Origin: CAVPHV01 sp963821095
GTDB taxonomy: Bacteria > Actinomycetota > Acidimicrobiia > Spongiisociales > UBA5794
NCBI GenBank assembly: GCA_963821095.1
Contig: CAWGCJ010000016.1
Location: 1 to 64,000, forward strand
Reading direction: 5' to 3'
Length of the DNA: 64,000 nucleotides
The position numbers were made by a program, and so were the translations under genes. Below, in pieces: positions 49,655-58,860 of the stretch. Each line of letters opens with the position of its first letter. The first letter of the stretch is position 1. The notes under the pieces are model-generated. The model had not been told where the DNA came from. It saw only the letters and a program-made list of their open reading frames with translations, and searched no databases.

Positions 49655-49681
49655 ATCAGATGCGCCGAGGGCGCGTCTGAT
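49655..49681. terminator. Hairpin, possible terminator
   Basis: ATCAGATGCGCC pairs with GGCGCGTCTGAT (one G-T pair) around a short loop. It lies in a 327-bp gap without genes, 117 nt beyond the VOC terminator. It could be a second terminator for the minus-strand gene at 49817 or a small-RNA end. Confidence 0.45.
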
Positions 49682-49816
49682 ACAGGAATTCCGCACAAGC
49701 GATTGAAGCGTGGTCAGGAGGCGGCTGAAAACCGCCGACTTGGAATTGCTGCGACGTCCGAGACCAGGTGTTTGCTCACCGGTGCAACTCCGCACGGTGT
49801 TGGTTCAACACCCTCC

Positions 49817-50008
49817 TCAGGGACCGAAGAGGCGGCGGGCGCCGACCGTGACAGGGAAGTAGACGACGCCGAACACGACGATGGCAGCGACGGTATCGGT
49901 GCGATCCGTAGTGGGGCCGACGCCGACGCCGACAAAAAACACACCGGCCGCAGTGAGTCCGGCAAGCACCGCCAGGAGCGAAACAATGAAGCGGTGTTGC
50001 GCCGGCAT
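49817..50008 (-). CDS. Small two-helix membrane protein
   Basis: A 63-aa protein with two hydrophobic helices (IVSLLAVLAGLTAAGVFFVG and AAIVVFGVVYFPVTVGA) and a basic end (GARRLFGP). GAGGA lies just before the ATG. No family is recognised. It is oriented like the HdeD-family gene upstream. Confidence 0.55.
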   Translation of the reverse strand: MPAQHRFIVSLLAVLAGLTAAGVFFVGVGVGPTTDRTDTVAAIVVFGVVYFPVTVGARRLFGP

Positions 50009-50134
50009 GGAATCCTCGGAGGTCGACTCCTCTTGTCATCGGCAGAAACGCCTCACAATCTGAAGGGGCCATCTGGCTTTCTGATCGCAAGAACCCGAGG
50101 GGAGTTGATGCCGGCGCAGCGAGCGCAGAGGACT

Positions 50135-50152
50135 GCAGGGCGGAAACCCTGC
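50135..50152 (-). terminator. Hairpin after the HdeD-like gene
   Basis: GCAGGG pairs with CCCTGC around CGGAAA, 28 nt beyond the stop codon of the 50180-50752 gene. It is short but well placed. Confidence 0.5.
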
Positions 50153-50179
50153 CGTCCTTGGTCCTGGGAAGCGACTCCC

Positions 50180-50752
50180 CTACAGCGAGGCCGAGATCTT
50201 TCCAAGCTTGCGGATCTGGAAGGCGCGGAGGATGTCGAGAACGCCCTTCATCAAGGCCCAGATTCCCGCGAAGACGAGCAATGTGTAGGCCTTGGAGATG
50301 AAGAACTGTCCGCCGGTCCAGAACCCCATGATGATCATGAGGATCCCGGCAACCAGCCCCAGCCACCAGAGTTCGTTGTCGTCCTTGGTGGCGAAAGCTT
50401 CGATCGTCCAGACGATTCCGACGACGGCAAATACAAACCCGAGCATGTCAGCCAGGACGGCAAAGGCCTCGCTTGGGTTGATCAAGGCGACCATTCCGGC
50501 AATCCCGAGCACGATCCCAAAGACGTACCAGAGCCACCGCCAGCCCTCGGCCAACGTCCCGGTGACGACATATTGGGCACCGGCGAACATGAACATGAGG
50601 CCAATCAGGATGCCGATGGTGCGCACTGAGGCTGTCTCGAACTGGAGGATGATCAGCGAGATGATGATCCAGAGCGCGCCGATGACCAGCCAGAGCCACC
50701 ACCACCGGCTCACATCTTCCAACACCTCTTTGTCGGCCGTCTCTGCAGTCAT
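50180..50752 (-). CDS. HdeD-family (DUF308) membrane protein
   Basis: A 190-aa protein with six hydrophobic helices arranged as three repeated pairs, the DUF308/HdeD layout (WWLWLVIGALWIIISLIILQ; WLWYVFGIVLGIAGMVALIN; WWLGLVAGILMIIMGFWTGG). Family members are linked to acid resistance in enterobacteria; the role here is unknown. Confidence 0.88.
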   Translation of the reverse strand: MTAETADKEVLEDVSRWWWLWLVIGALWIIISLIILQFETASVRTIGILIGLMFMFAGAQYVVTGTLAEGWRWLWYVFGIVLGIAGMVALINPSEAFAVLADMLGFVFAVVGIVWTIEAFATKDDNELWWLGLVAGILMIIMGFWTGGQFFISKAYTLLVFAGIWALMKGVLDILRAFQIRKLGKISASL

Positions 50753-51112
50753 CGTTCAGTCCTCCGAGTTCAGGCACACGCCGGACCCGTTGTGAGCCGG
50801 CACTTCCAGACCCCAGGCTACCGCTGCCGCGCCCGGCCCCACGTGCCTCATCCCGGCATGAGGGTCGTCACCCCCTGATATCGGTCAACCGGCCTCACGA
50901 CCGATCGGGGTGACTAGTCCCCACTAGTGTGCACTACACGATCCGGCCACGTTCGGGCCAACGCAAATGGCTAGTCCAAAACGGGCCCCTCTAGCGGGAT
51001 GGGGTCACGAATACGTACAATGCCGTCACGAGGAACGGGATCCCACTTGGACGCCTTTGGTGGGCAGCGAATCCGGCGGATTCCGTGGGCTAGAAAACAC
51101 TAGGGGACGGCG
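50753..51112. other. Intergenic region with promoters
   Basis: A 360-bp gap between the divergent HdeD-like gene and the DivIVA-like gene. It contains ACTAGT twice, spaced by CCCC (around 50920-50940). A TACAAT at 51016-51021 may be a -10 element for the DivIVA-like gene, but no clear -35 was seen. AGGGGA precedes the start at 51113. I see no further gene. Confidence 0.4.
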
Positions 51113-53176
51113 ATGGACCTATCGGCCTCAGCAGTCGAGCAGAAGACCTTTGACACGATCAGGCGCGATGGATTCAACCCACAGCAGGTCAGCGCATTTC
51201 TGGCCGATGTCGCCGAGGAACTGGCCCACCTGCGCGATGAATTGGCCCAGGAGCGGTCCCGGTCGAGCGACCTCGAACTGAGCCTCGAAGAGGTCAAGAC
51301 TTCGTTGCAGCGGGACACCGAAGTGTTCCTGGCCATGTTGGAGACCAAGCAACGGGTGATGGAGGCGGCCGAGCGAAAGGCCCTCGGGTTGCTCGCTTTC
51401 GCCCACACCGAGTCTGGTTCTGAGAATCCGGAGGACATGGCTTGGGACGACCTGGCCGCGGTTTTGGAGGAAGCCGAGGCTGGGCCTTCGGTCTTGCCGG
51501 ACGACGAACCGGTTGTTGCTCTCGGCTCCGGGGGAGCGGCGCTGCCTGCCGGCGGCATCTTTGGTCCTGGGATGGGTGACGCGGGTGAAGGAACCGAGCG
51601 GGCACTCGCCGGTGCACACGTGCTTCTGGCGGAGGCCGTCCGCGTGCCGTCCCTCGGGCAGACTGAAGCGGTCGCGGCCGTTGCCGCGGCGCGTGATGAA
51701 GCCGAGCGAGTCCGCCTCCACGCCAAGCTGATCCACGCCAGGGCCGAGGTGCGAGCCCAGCACATCGTTGCCGACGCCGAGCGCGAGGCTTCTCGGCTCG
51801 AGGTACAGGCCGCCGAGGACGCCGCCGACACCCACCAACGGGCCCAGCAGGAGCTCCGTGCCGCATTCGTGGAAGTTGAGCGGATCCGAGCGATGGCCGA
51901 GACCGAGAAGGCCGAGGTGGTGAAGACCGGTGAGGCTGAGGCCGCTGCCCTGATGGCTGAGGCCGTTGCCCTGATGGACGAGGCCAGAGATCTCCCAGAG
52001 CGATTCTCACACGAGGCTGAGGCGTTGGTGACCGAAGCCCGCCAGCAGGCCGAGAGCATCCGCATCTCGGCCTGGGAGGAGGCGGAGCAAGCTCAAGAAG
52101 CTGCCGATGCCGCCCTGCAAGAAGCGCTGCGCGAGGCGCAGGAGGTGCGCAGGCAGACCGCGGATGCGGTCGACGACGCCGAGGCGTATGCAAGAGCGCT
52201 CCGCGCCGAAGCAAAAGCCGAGGCGGCCGAGCTGCTCGCCGGGTCGCGAGCCCGCTTGGAGGCGGCAGAAGCCGACTTGGCCCAGGTTGAGCAGGCTGCC
52301 AGCGAGGGGATCTCGGAGGCGGAGCGGGAGGCCAGTGCGATCGTGGCCGAGGCTCAGCAGAGAGTCGATGAGCTCGAGAGCGAGATCGCAGAACTGGGTG
52401 AGAAGCGAGACCGCGATGCGGCCCAGGTCCTCGAAGAGGCTCAACGAGAAGCCGGGTTGGTTGTCGACGCCGCCGAGCAGCGGATTGACGAACTCGCCAA
52501 GGAGATAGCGGAGTTGGAAAGCGAGCGGGACCGCGTTGCCTCCCTGAGCGACGAGCAGGCACAGAGCGAGAGCGCACAGGCGCGAGCCAGGGTACTCGAG
52601 GAGGTTGAGGCCGCCGAGGTCGAAATCTCCGAGCTGTTGGCGACTGCTCAAGCCGACGCGGCTTCGATGCGGACGGCGGCGGCTGATGAAGGTGCAGGCA
52701 TTCTGGAGGAGGCCCGCGCCGAAGCACGGCGTGTCATCGACGACGCCAGGGCAGAGGCGGAGCATGCGCTGCTCGGGGCGAGGTCAGAGCATCAGGACCT
52801 CGTTTCCAGGCTGCGGAGTATGAAGATCATCATCGAGGAGTTGCAGCAGCGGTTGCCCGACCTGGCTATGCGCGACGGCGACGACGCAGAAATCGTTGTT
52901 TTGCTCGATGACGCCAGTGCCGCAGCGATCGACCTGCGACACCGTCTGGACGGCATCGACGACGACTGGGAGGGTGACATGGAGCCGATGCGGGCGTCGC
53001 GTTACTCCAAGCGATCCGCCGGTCTGCCCAGCATGGGAAGAGAAGAGTCGGAGAAGGCACTCGACGGGATGGCCACGTTGCGCGCCGTCGAGTCACAGAA
53101 GTCGGGTCGCAAGCGTGGCGGGCGCAACAAGGGTCGACACGTTGACGTCCCCGAACACGACGAGGAAACCGCCTGA
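51113..53176 (+). CDS. Long DivIVA-type coiled-coil protein 1
   Basis: A 687-aa protein. The N-terminus (TFDTIRRDGFNPQQVSAFLA) matches the DivIVA membrane-binding domain, which senses curved membrane at poles and septa. From about residue 190 to 590 it is an almost unbroken coiled coil rich in Ala, Glu and Arg (repeats such as EAEREASAIVAEAQQRVDEL). A basic C-terminal tail follows (KSGRKRGGRNKGRH). Likely roles are polar growth, division or cytoskeleton-like scaffolding. AGGGGA precedes the start. Confidence 0.85.
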   Translation: MDLSASAVEQKTFDTIRRDGFNPQQVSAFLADVAEELAHLRDELAQERSRSSDLELSLEEVKTSLQRDTEVFLAMLETKQRVMEAAERKALGLLAFAHTESGSENPEDMAWDDLAAVLEEAEAGPSVLPDDEPVVALGSGGAALPAGGIFGPGMGDAGEGTERALAGAHVLLAEAVRVPSLGQTEAVAAVAAARDEAERVRLHAKLIHARAEVRAQHIVADAEREASRLEVQAAEDAADTHQRAQQELRAAFVEVERIRAMAETEKAEVVKTGEAEAAALMAEAVALMDEARDLPERFSHEAEALVTEARQQAESIRISAWEEAEQAQEAADAALQEALREAQEVRRQTADAVDDAEAYARALRAEAKAEAAELLAGSRARLEAAEADLAQVEQAASEGISEAEREASAIVAEAQQRVDELESEIAELGEKRDRDAAQVLEEAQREAGLVVDAAEQRIDELAKEIAELESERDRVASLSDEQAQSESAQARARVLEEVEAAEVEISELLATAQADAASMRTAAADEGAGILEEARAEARRVIDDARAEAEHALLGARSEHQDLVSRLRSMKIIIEELQQRLPDLAMRDGDDAEIVVLLDDASAAAIDLRHRLDGIDDDWEGDMEPMRASRYSKRSAGLPSMGREESEKALDGMATLRAVESQKSGRKRGGRNKGRHVDVPEHDEETA

Positions 53177-53245
53177 GACTCGGCTCGGCCGGGCCTATCG
53201 CAAGCGGTCCCCCCTCGGCTTGCGCTGCGTGAACCCGCCGGATGG

Positions 53246-54050
53246 CTAGCTGCGGAACTTGCGACCGTCGGCGGCGGCGTCGCGCAGCAACTGGGCGGGC
53301 TCGAACCGGGGACCAAACCGTTCGGCGTACTCGTCGAGTTTGGCGACGATGGTGTCGGCGCCGACCTGGTCGATGTACCAGAACGGCCCACCCCGGAACG
53401 GTGGGAAACCGAAGCCGAAGATGGCCCCGATGTCGCCGTCACGCGCCGAGCGCAGGATGCCCTCTTCAAGGCACCGCGCCGCCTCGTTGATCAGCGGAAG
53501 CGCCAGGCGCTGCTGGATCTCCTCGCGCGGCATTTCGGTGGTCGGCTCCACGCCCAAGGTCTCGTACACCGTGGCGTCGACGCCCTGCTTCTTGCCATCC
53601 TCGTACTCGTAGAACCCACGTCCGTTCTTGCGACCCTTACGATCGTCGTCGACAAGGGTCGAGAAGCCCGCCTCCGGCGTCATCCGATCACCGAACTCGG
53701 CGGCCATGATCTTGGCGATCTTGGCGCCGACATCGATTCCGACCTCATCGGTCAACAGAACCGGCCCTATCGGGAAGCCCCACGCCACCATGGCAGCGTC
53801 GATGTCCTCGATCGGGACGCCCTCGGCGAGCAGGTAGCCCACCTCATTCATGTAGGGCCCAAGCACCCTGGTCGTGTAGAAGCCGGTTCCGTCGTTGACG
53901 ACAATGACCGTCTTGCCCTGACGCTTGCCGTACTCCACGACCGTGGCCGTGACCGAGTCGTAGGTCTGGTCGGTGACGATTACCTCGAGCAGCGGCATCT
54001 TCTCAACCGGGGAGAAGTAGTGCATGCCGACGACGTTCTTCGGCCTCGCC
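53246..54050 (-). CDS. 3-hydroxyacyl-CoA dehydrogenase part of a frame-broken FadJ-like gene
   Basis: This frame encodes the C-terminal dehydrogenase half: RPKNVVGMHYFSPVEKMPLL, the NAD-domain end, and the 3HCDH C-terminal domains (GTGFYTTRVLGPYMNEVGYL; FGFGFPPFRGGPFWYIDQVG). It follows the N-terminal half through a +1 shift near 54045-54056. The ATG at 54025 is internal, not a start. Confidence 0.9.
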
Positions 54051-55442
54051 GCGCGCCGAGGCGATCTGGGAGATCGGGATCGATGACGTGTTGGACGCGA
54101 AGATGGCGTCCTCGCCGGTGGCGGCTTCGGCCCGCTCGAGGACCGATTGCTTCAATGCGAGGTCTTCGAACACCGCTTCGATGACGAGATCGACATCGCC
54201 GTAGCCGCCGTAGTCGGTGGTGCCGGTGACGAGGCTCATCGCCCGGTTTGCGTCCGCCGGCTTCATCCTGCGGCGCTTGACCTGGCCGTCGAGCACCTTG
54301 CGAACGTAGGCGAGGCCACGGCCAACGCCGGCGTCGTCAACCTCGTTGATGCGGGTTGGCGTCTGGGCGCGGGTCGTGTTGACGGCTGCGATGCCGCCGC
54401 CCATCAGGCCTCCGCCGAGGACGCCGACCTTGGAGACCTTGCGTGGCTTGGCCTTCGAGTCGATGCCGCGGTCCTTCTTGAGGGCTTGGCTGGCGAAGAA
54501 CACCGACATCAGCGCCTTCGCCTCAGGCGAGACAACCAGTTTGCCGAACTCGGCGAGTTCGGCGGCGTAGCCGGCCTCGAGCCCGTCGTCGATGCCAACC
54601 TTGACGGCGCGCAGCGCCGCGGGTGGGGCCGGATAGTTGCCCTTGGTGGCCTCGAGCATCTTCTCCTCAGCCTTCGAGAACAGGACCTTGCGGCCGACCG
54701 GGTTCTCTTCGAGGGCGAGTTGCTGCAGGGCCGCCGGCGCCAGCCAGGAACGCATCCTGGTGAGGCGGGCCTCGCCGCCGTCGGGCGTAGCCGCCGCCTC
54801 CAAGGCCCTTCGGTGGGCGACGTCGCCGAGAACTTCCTTGGGGCAGATCTCGTCGACGAGCCCCATCTTGAGGGCGCGGCGCGGACGAACCGCCCGCCCC
54901 GTGAGGATCAGGTCGAGACCGGCGGCAATTCCGATCAGCCGGGGGAGGCGCTGGGTTCCGCCACCGCCCGGGATGATGCCGAGCTGGACCTCGGGCTGGC
55001 CGAGCTGGGTTTGCTTCTCGTCGTTGGAGGCGATGCGCATGCTGGCTGCCAGGGCCAGTTCCATGCCGCCACCGAGGCAGGCGCCGTGGATGGCGGCAAC
55101 CACCGGCTTGCCCAGTTCGGTCGTGAGCGCTTCGAGCCTGGCAAAGGCGACGTGTACCTCGCCGAGCAGGTCGATCGCTTCAGATGCGTCCGTCAGGCTT
55201 TGCAGGAACCGAATGTCGGCACCGGCCAGGAAGTTGTCCGGCTTGGCGGAGCCAAGGACCAGCGCCTTGATGGCGGGATCGGTTTCGCAACGTTCGATGA
55301 CCTTGACGAGGTCACCGGCGAGGTCGGGTCCGAGGGTGTTCATGGCTTCACCGGCGCGATCCATCAGCGCCGTGGCGACGCCGTCGTCGGCAACCGAGAA
55401 GTGGATGTGGTCGAGTTCGAGGTCTGGGGTTGTGGTCGTCAT
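54003..55442 (-). CDS. FadJ-like multifunctional beta-oxidation enzyme, N-terminal part
   Basis: The crotonase (enoyl-CoA hydratase) half has the active-site and acyl-binding loops HGACLGGGMELALAASMRIA and IIPGGGGTQRLPRLIG. The dehydrogenase then begins with KVGVLGGGLMGGGIA and ends at ASNTSSIPISQIASA, where the frame breaks. With the next entry it forms a normal protein of about 730 aa that hydrates enoyl-CoA and oxidises the product with NAD. ATG 55442 is 2 nt after the thiolase stop, so the pair is an operon. Confidence 0.92.
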   Translation of the reverse strand: MTTTTPDLELDHIHFSVADDGVATALMDRAGEAMNTLGPDLAGDLVKVIERCETDPAIKALVLGSAKPDNFLAGADIRFLQSLTDASEAIDLLGEVHVAFARLEALTTELGKPVVAAIHGACLGGGMELALAASMRIASNDEKQTQLGQPEVQLGIIPGGGGTQRLPRLIGIAAGLDLILTGRAVRPRRALKMGLVDEICPKEVLGDVAHRRALEAAATPDGGEARLTRMRSWLAPAALQQLALEENPVGRKVLFSKAEEKMLEATKGNYPAPPAALRAVKVGIDDGLEAGYAAELAEFGKLVVSPEAKALMSVFFASQALKKDRGIDSKAKPRKVSKVGVLGGGLMGGGIAAVNTTRAQTPTRINEVDDAGVGRGLAYVRKVLDGQVKRRRMKPADANRAMSLVTGTTDYGGYGDVDLVIEAVFEDLALKQSVLERAEAATGEDAIFASNTSSIPISQIASARGEAEERRRHALLLPG

Positions 55443-55444
55443 TC

Positions 55445-56752
55445 CTAGCGCTCCAGGATCAGGGCGGCGCCGAGGCCACCGGCCGCACATTGGGTGACGA
55501 GAGCGGTTCCGCCGTCACGGCGCTCCAGTTCGTTCGCCATCGTCAACGCCTGACGGGCACCGGTGGCGGCGAATGGGTGGCCGAGGGAGATGGATCCCCC
55601 GTACAGGTTCAACTTGTCCGGCGGTATCTCTCCGATTGCCTTCTTCCGTCCGAGATGCTGCTTGGCCCACTTGGCGCTCTTGAAAGCGGCGAGGTTGGAC
55701 AGCATCTGAGCGGCGAAGGCCTCGTGCATGTCGATCACGTCGATGTCGTCGAGGCTCATCCCGGCTCGGTCGAGCGCGATCGGCGTCGCAAACGACGGAC
55801 CCATCAGCATCTGCCAGCCTGGATCGAGGGCGGCGAATGCCCACGAACGCACGAATGCCTTGGGGACAAAGCCGAGCTTCGCGGCCGTCTTCTCCTCCAT
55901 GAGCACGACGGCAGACGCCCCATCGGTGAGGGGTGAGCTGTTGCCGGCGGTCACGGTTCCGTAGCGCCGGTCGAATACCGGACGGAGAGAGGCGAGCTTC
56001 TCCAGCGTGCTGTCGGCTCGCGGAATGTTGTCCTGGGTCGCAGTCTGCGCATACCTGGGCGGAATCGGCAGCGCCATCACCTCGTCGTCGAACACGCCCT
56101 TCTCCCACGCTTCGATGGCCTTCTGGTGCGACTCAAAGGCATACTCGTCTTGCGCCTCGCGTGAGATCCCGTTCTCGCGAGCCATCTTCTCGGCCGCGTC
56201 ACCCATGGTGAGCCCGGTCGACTTGTCGGCCAGTTCCGGTGCCTTGGGGGTGAGATCCCGGGGGCGGAGGCGAGAGAAGGCTCGCAGCTTCGAGCCCATG
56301 TCCTTGGCGGCGTTGGCGGCCATCAGGGCGGTGATCACTGCATCGTCGTACTGGATGGGAGGTTTGGAGAGCGTATCGGCACCACCGGCGATCACGATGT
56401 CGGCTTCACCCATCAAGATGGCTTTGGCCCCGTCGACGATTGCCTGGGTCGAGGTGGCGCACGCTCTGCTCACGGAGAAGGCATCGATTGAGCGCGGCAG
56501 CGCGGTGCCGAGCACGATCTCACGGGCGATGTTTGGCGCCGTCACGTCGGCAACGACGGCGCCGTAGACGATCTGGTCGATTTGATCGCCCTCGAGTCCG
56601 TTGCGTTGGACGAGTTCGGTGACGACGGCTTTACCGAGGTCAAGCGTGGTCAGGGAGCGAAAGTCGGTCCCCGACTTCATGAAGGGGGTGCGAAGACCCG
56701 CGACGAGGGCGACTCTGCGCCCGCCGCTGGTTCCTTGCTTTGGGGTGGCCAT
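55445..56752 (-). CDS. Acetyl-CoA acyltransferase (thiolase, FadI-like)
   Basis: A 435-aa thiolase that cleaves 3-ketoacyl-CoA in the last step of beta-oxidation. Catalytic residues are visible: Cys in VSRACATSTQAI, His in LGHPFAATGAR and Cys in TQCAAGGLGAA. Length and sequence resemble FadI more than FadA. ATG 56752 gives MATPKQGTSGGRR. It forms an operon with the FadJ-like gene. Confidence 0.94.
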   Translation of the reverse strand: MATPKQGTSGGRRVALVAGLRTPFMKSGTDFRSLTTLDLGKAVVTELVQRNGLEGDQIDQIVYGAVVADVTAPNIAREIVLGTALPRSIDAFSVSRACATSTQAIVDGAKAILMGEADIVIAGGADTLSKPPIQYDDAVITALMAANAAKDMGSKLRAFSRLRPRDLTPKAPELADKSTGLTMGDAAEKMARENGISREAQDEYAFESHQKAIEAWEKGVFDDEVMALPIPPRYAQTATQDNIPRADSTLEKLASLRPVFDRRYGTVTAGNSSPLTDGASAVVLMEEKTAAKLGFVPKAFVRSWAFAALDPGWQMLMGPSFATPIALDRAGMSLDDIDVIDMHEAFAAQMLSNLAAFKSAKWAKQHLGRKKAIGEIPPDKLNLYGGSISLGHPFAATGARQALTMANELERRDGGTALVTQCAAGGLGAALILER

Positions 56753-56838
56753 GTGCGCCTCACAGACGTTGAGCGGATGGCCCAATTCTGGCAGAACCTG
56801 CTGCCGCCCGATCCGGCCGCCGATCGAGTGGCGCTCGG

Positions 56839-58677
56839 TCAGATCGGCGCAACGTCGGGAGTGGTTGCCGCCGGGGCGGTGCGGAATTGCCGGGCGTGGA
56901 GATCGGCGTAGAGCCCGCCCTGCTCGAGCAGGGCAGCGTGGGTCCCTTCCTGAACGATCCGGCCCTCGTCGAGCACGAGGATCCGATCGGCGTTGCGGAC
57001 CGTGGAAAGCCGGTGGGCGATCACGAACGTGGTGCGACCCTCCATCAGCGTGTCGAGGGCACCCTGGACCAGCGCCTCGGACTCGCTGTCGAGCGAACTG
57101 GTTGCCTCGTCGAGGACCAAGATGCGCGGGTCCTTGAGCAGGGCGCGGGCAATGGCAATCCGCTGGCGCTGACCACCCGACAGCTTGATACCGCGCTCAC
57201 CCACGATCGTGTCGTAGCCGTCGGGGAACGCATCGATGAAGTCATGGGCATTGGCCGCCCGGGCGGCGTCCCGCAGCTCGTCGTCGGTCGCGGTTGCTTT
57301 CCCGACCCGCAGGTTCTCGGCGATCGAGCCCGAGAACAGTTGTGTCTCCTGGGGCACCGCCGCCATCCGTTTCCTGAGCTCGTCGAGCGTCACGTCCCGA
57401 ACGTCGACGTCATCGATCGTGATGACCCCGGAGGTCACATCGAAGAACCGGGGAATCAGCTGAACCAGCGTCGACTTGCCGGCCCCGCTCGGTCCGACCA
57501 ACGCCACCACCTCGCCGTCGCGAGCCTCGAGGGATACTCCATGAAGGACGTTGACGTCACGGTCGCTGTAGCGGAAGTGAACGTCGTTGAAGCCCACCCG
57601 GCCTTGGACCGGATCAATCGTGGTTGGGCTGTCAGGCACGGCGAGGTCGCTGCGCTCATCCAGCAACTCGAAGATTCGCTGCGACGCTCCCAGCGTCTCT
57701 TGGAGTTGGCTGTAGAGCCCGGTGAGAGTGCCGATCGCTCCGGCCACCGTCAGTGTGTACAGCAGGAAGGCGACCAGGTCACCTGCGCTGAGGTCGCCGG
57801 CGAGTACCAGCCGGCCTCCCCGCCAGAGTACGAACGCCAGCGTTCCGAAGGCGACAAACGTGACCATAGAGACGAACACGGCTCGCCATCGGGCCCGGCG
57901 CAAGGCCGCCGCGTATGACGACTGCACTGCCGTGTCGTAGCGGCCGACCTCGATCTTTTCGGCGCTGAACCACTTGACGACGCGGACTGCCGTGATGGAC
58001 TCCTCGGCGTCTGCGTTGGCTTCGGCGACGCGGTCCTGGAACTCGGTCGAAATCTTGCGCAGTCGCCGGCCGAAGAAGGCGGCCGCCAGGATCATGATCG
58101 GCAGGAAGATCAGGACGGTGATGGAGAGCTGCGGGCTGATCACAAACAGGAGGACCACCCCGCCGATGAGAGTCAGGCTCTGCGACATGGCAGCGGCCAG
58201 GGAGGCGGAGACCGTGGTCTGCACCACGGCGACGTCTGAGGTCAGGCGGGACGTGATCTCGCCGGTCTTGCGCTGGTCAAAGAACTTCACCGGCAGGGTC
58301 ATGAGGTTCGAGTAGGTACGGGTGCGGAGATCGGCGACGACACCTTCACCCATAGCGGCCAGGGCATATGAACGGACAAAGCTGAAGGCGGCCTGGAAGA
58401 GAAACACGAGCAGCAGCAGCAGAGCGAGTCGATCGAGCGACGCCGTTGAATCGGCTCGGATCGACTCGTCGACCATCTCGTCGACAAGTGTCCCCATGAC
58501 GATGGGGAAGACCAGGCCCAAGGCGGCGGCGAACACGACGCCGACGACCGCGACGGCGAGATTGGCCTTGTAGGGAGCCACGAAGCTGAACAGCCGCCGC
58601 AGCTGCTTCAGGTCGGCTCGGCTCGGTCGGGAGCCCTCAACCGACGTTTGCTCACGACGCCGTGGATTGCGGAACAT
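56839..58677 (-). CDS. ABC exporter, homodimer type
   Basis: A 612-aa half-transporter. The membrane domain spans residues about 30-330, with the coupling helix near FQDRVAEANADAEESITAVR. The ATPase domain has Walker A GPSGAGKST, signature LSGGQRQRIAIARAL, Walker B ILVLDEATSSLD and H-loop IAHRLST. All key residues are present, so it can act as a homodimer. It belongs to the MsbA-like lipid and drug exporters. ATG 58677 is chosen; the frame extends upstream without a typical N-terminus. Confidence 0.94.
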   Translation of the reverse strand: MFRNPRRREQTSVEGSRPSRADLKQLRRLFSFVAPYKANLAVAVVGVVFAAALGLVFPIVMGTLVDEMVDESIRADSTASLDRLALLLLLVFLFQAAFSFVRSYALAAMGEGVVADLRTRTYSNLMTLPVKFFDQRKTGEITSRLTSDVAVVQTTVSASLAAAMSQSLTLIGGVVLLFVISPQLSITVLIFLPIMILAAAFFGRRLRKISTEFQDRVAEANADAEESITAVRVVKWFSAEKIEVGRYDTAVQSSYAAALRRARWRAVFVSMVTFVAFGTLAFVLWRGGRLVLAGDLSAGDLVAFLLYTLTVAGAIGTLTGLYSQLQETLGASQRIFELLDERSDLAVPDSPTTIDPVQGRVGFNDVHFRYSDRDVNVLHGVSLEARDGEVVALVGPSGAGKSTLVQLIPRFFDVTSGVITIDDVDVRDVTLDELRKRMAAVPQETQLFSGSIAENLRVGKATATDDELRDAARAANAHDFIDAFPDGYDTIVGERGIKLSGGQRQRIAIARALLKDPRILVLDEATSSLDSESEALVQGALDTLMEGRTTFVIAHRLSTVRNADRILVLDEGRIVQEGTHAALLEQGGLYADLHARQFRTAPAATTPDVAPI

Positions 58678-58860
58678 GAAGGGGAGGCTACCCGGCGCCC
58701 CGGGCGATCTGTTCGCGGGCCCGTCGCGTACCCGGGTGCCGGGAGCCAGTCGGATGGTGTCCATCGCGTGGCGTGCGAAAGTACGGGCCGTGGCCGGGCC
58801 TTCAGCCCGGGAGCTTTCCCGAGCGCAGCGAACCCCACGCACCAAGTAGCCTATGTCTTC

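Noticed and set aside
49690..49815. tRNA gene suggested by CTGAAAA loop and GGTTCAAC
   Set aside because: The T-arm does not pair with a TTCRANY loop, no D-arm with GGT-type loop is found, and acceptor arms do not match. Kept only as a low-interest structured gap.
50915..50945. ACTAGT-CCCC-ACTAGT as an operator
   Set aside because: Two short self-complementary hexamers may be chance. No regulator gene is adjacent and no second site is seen.
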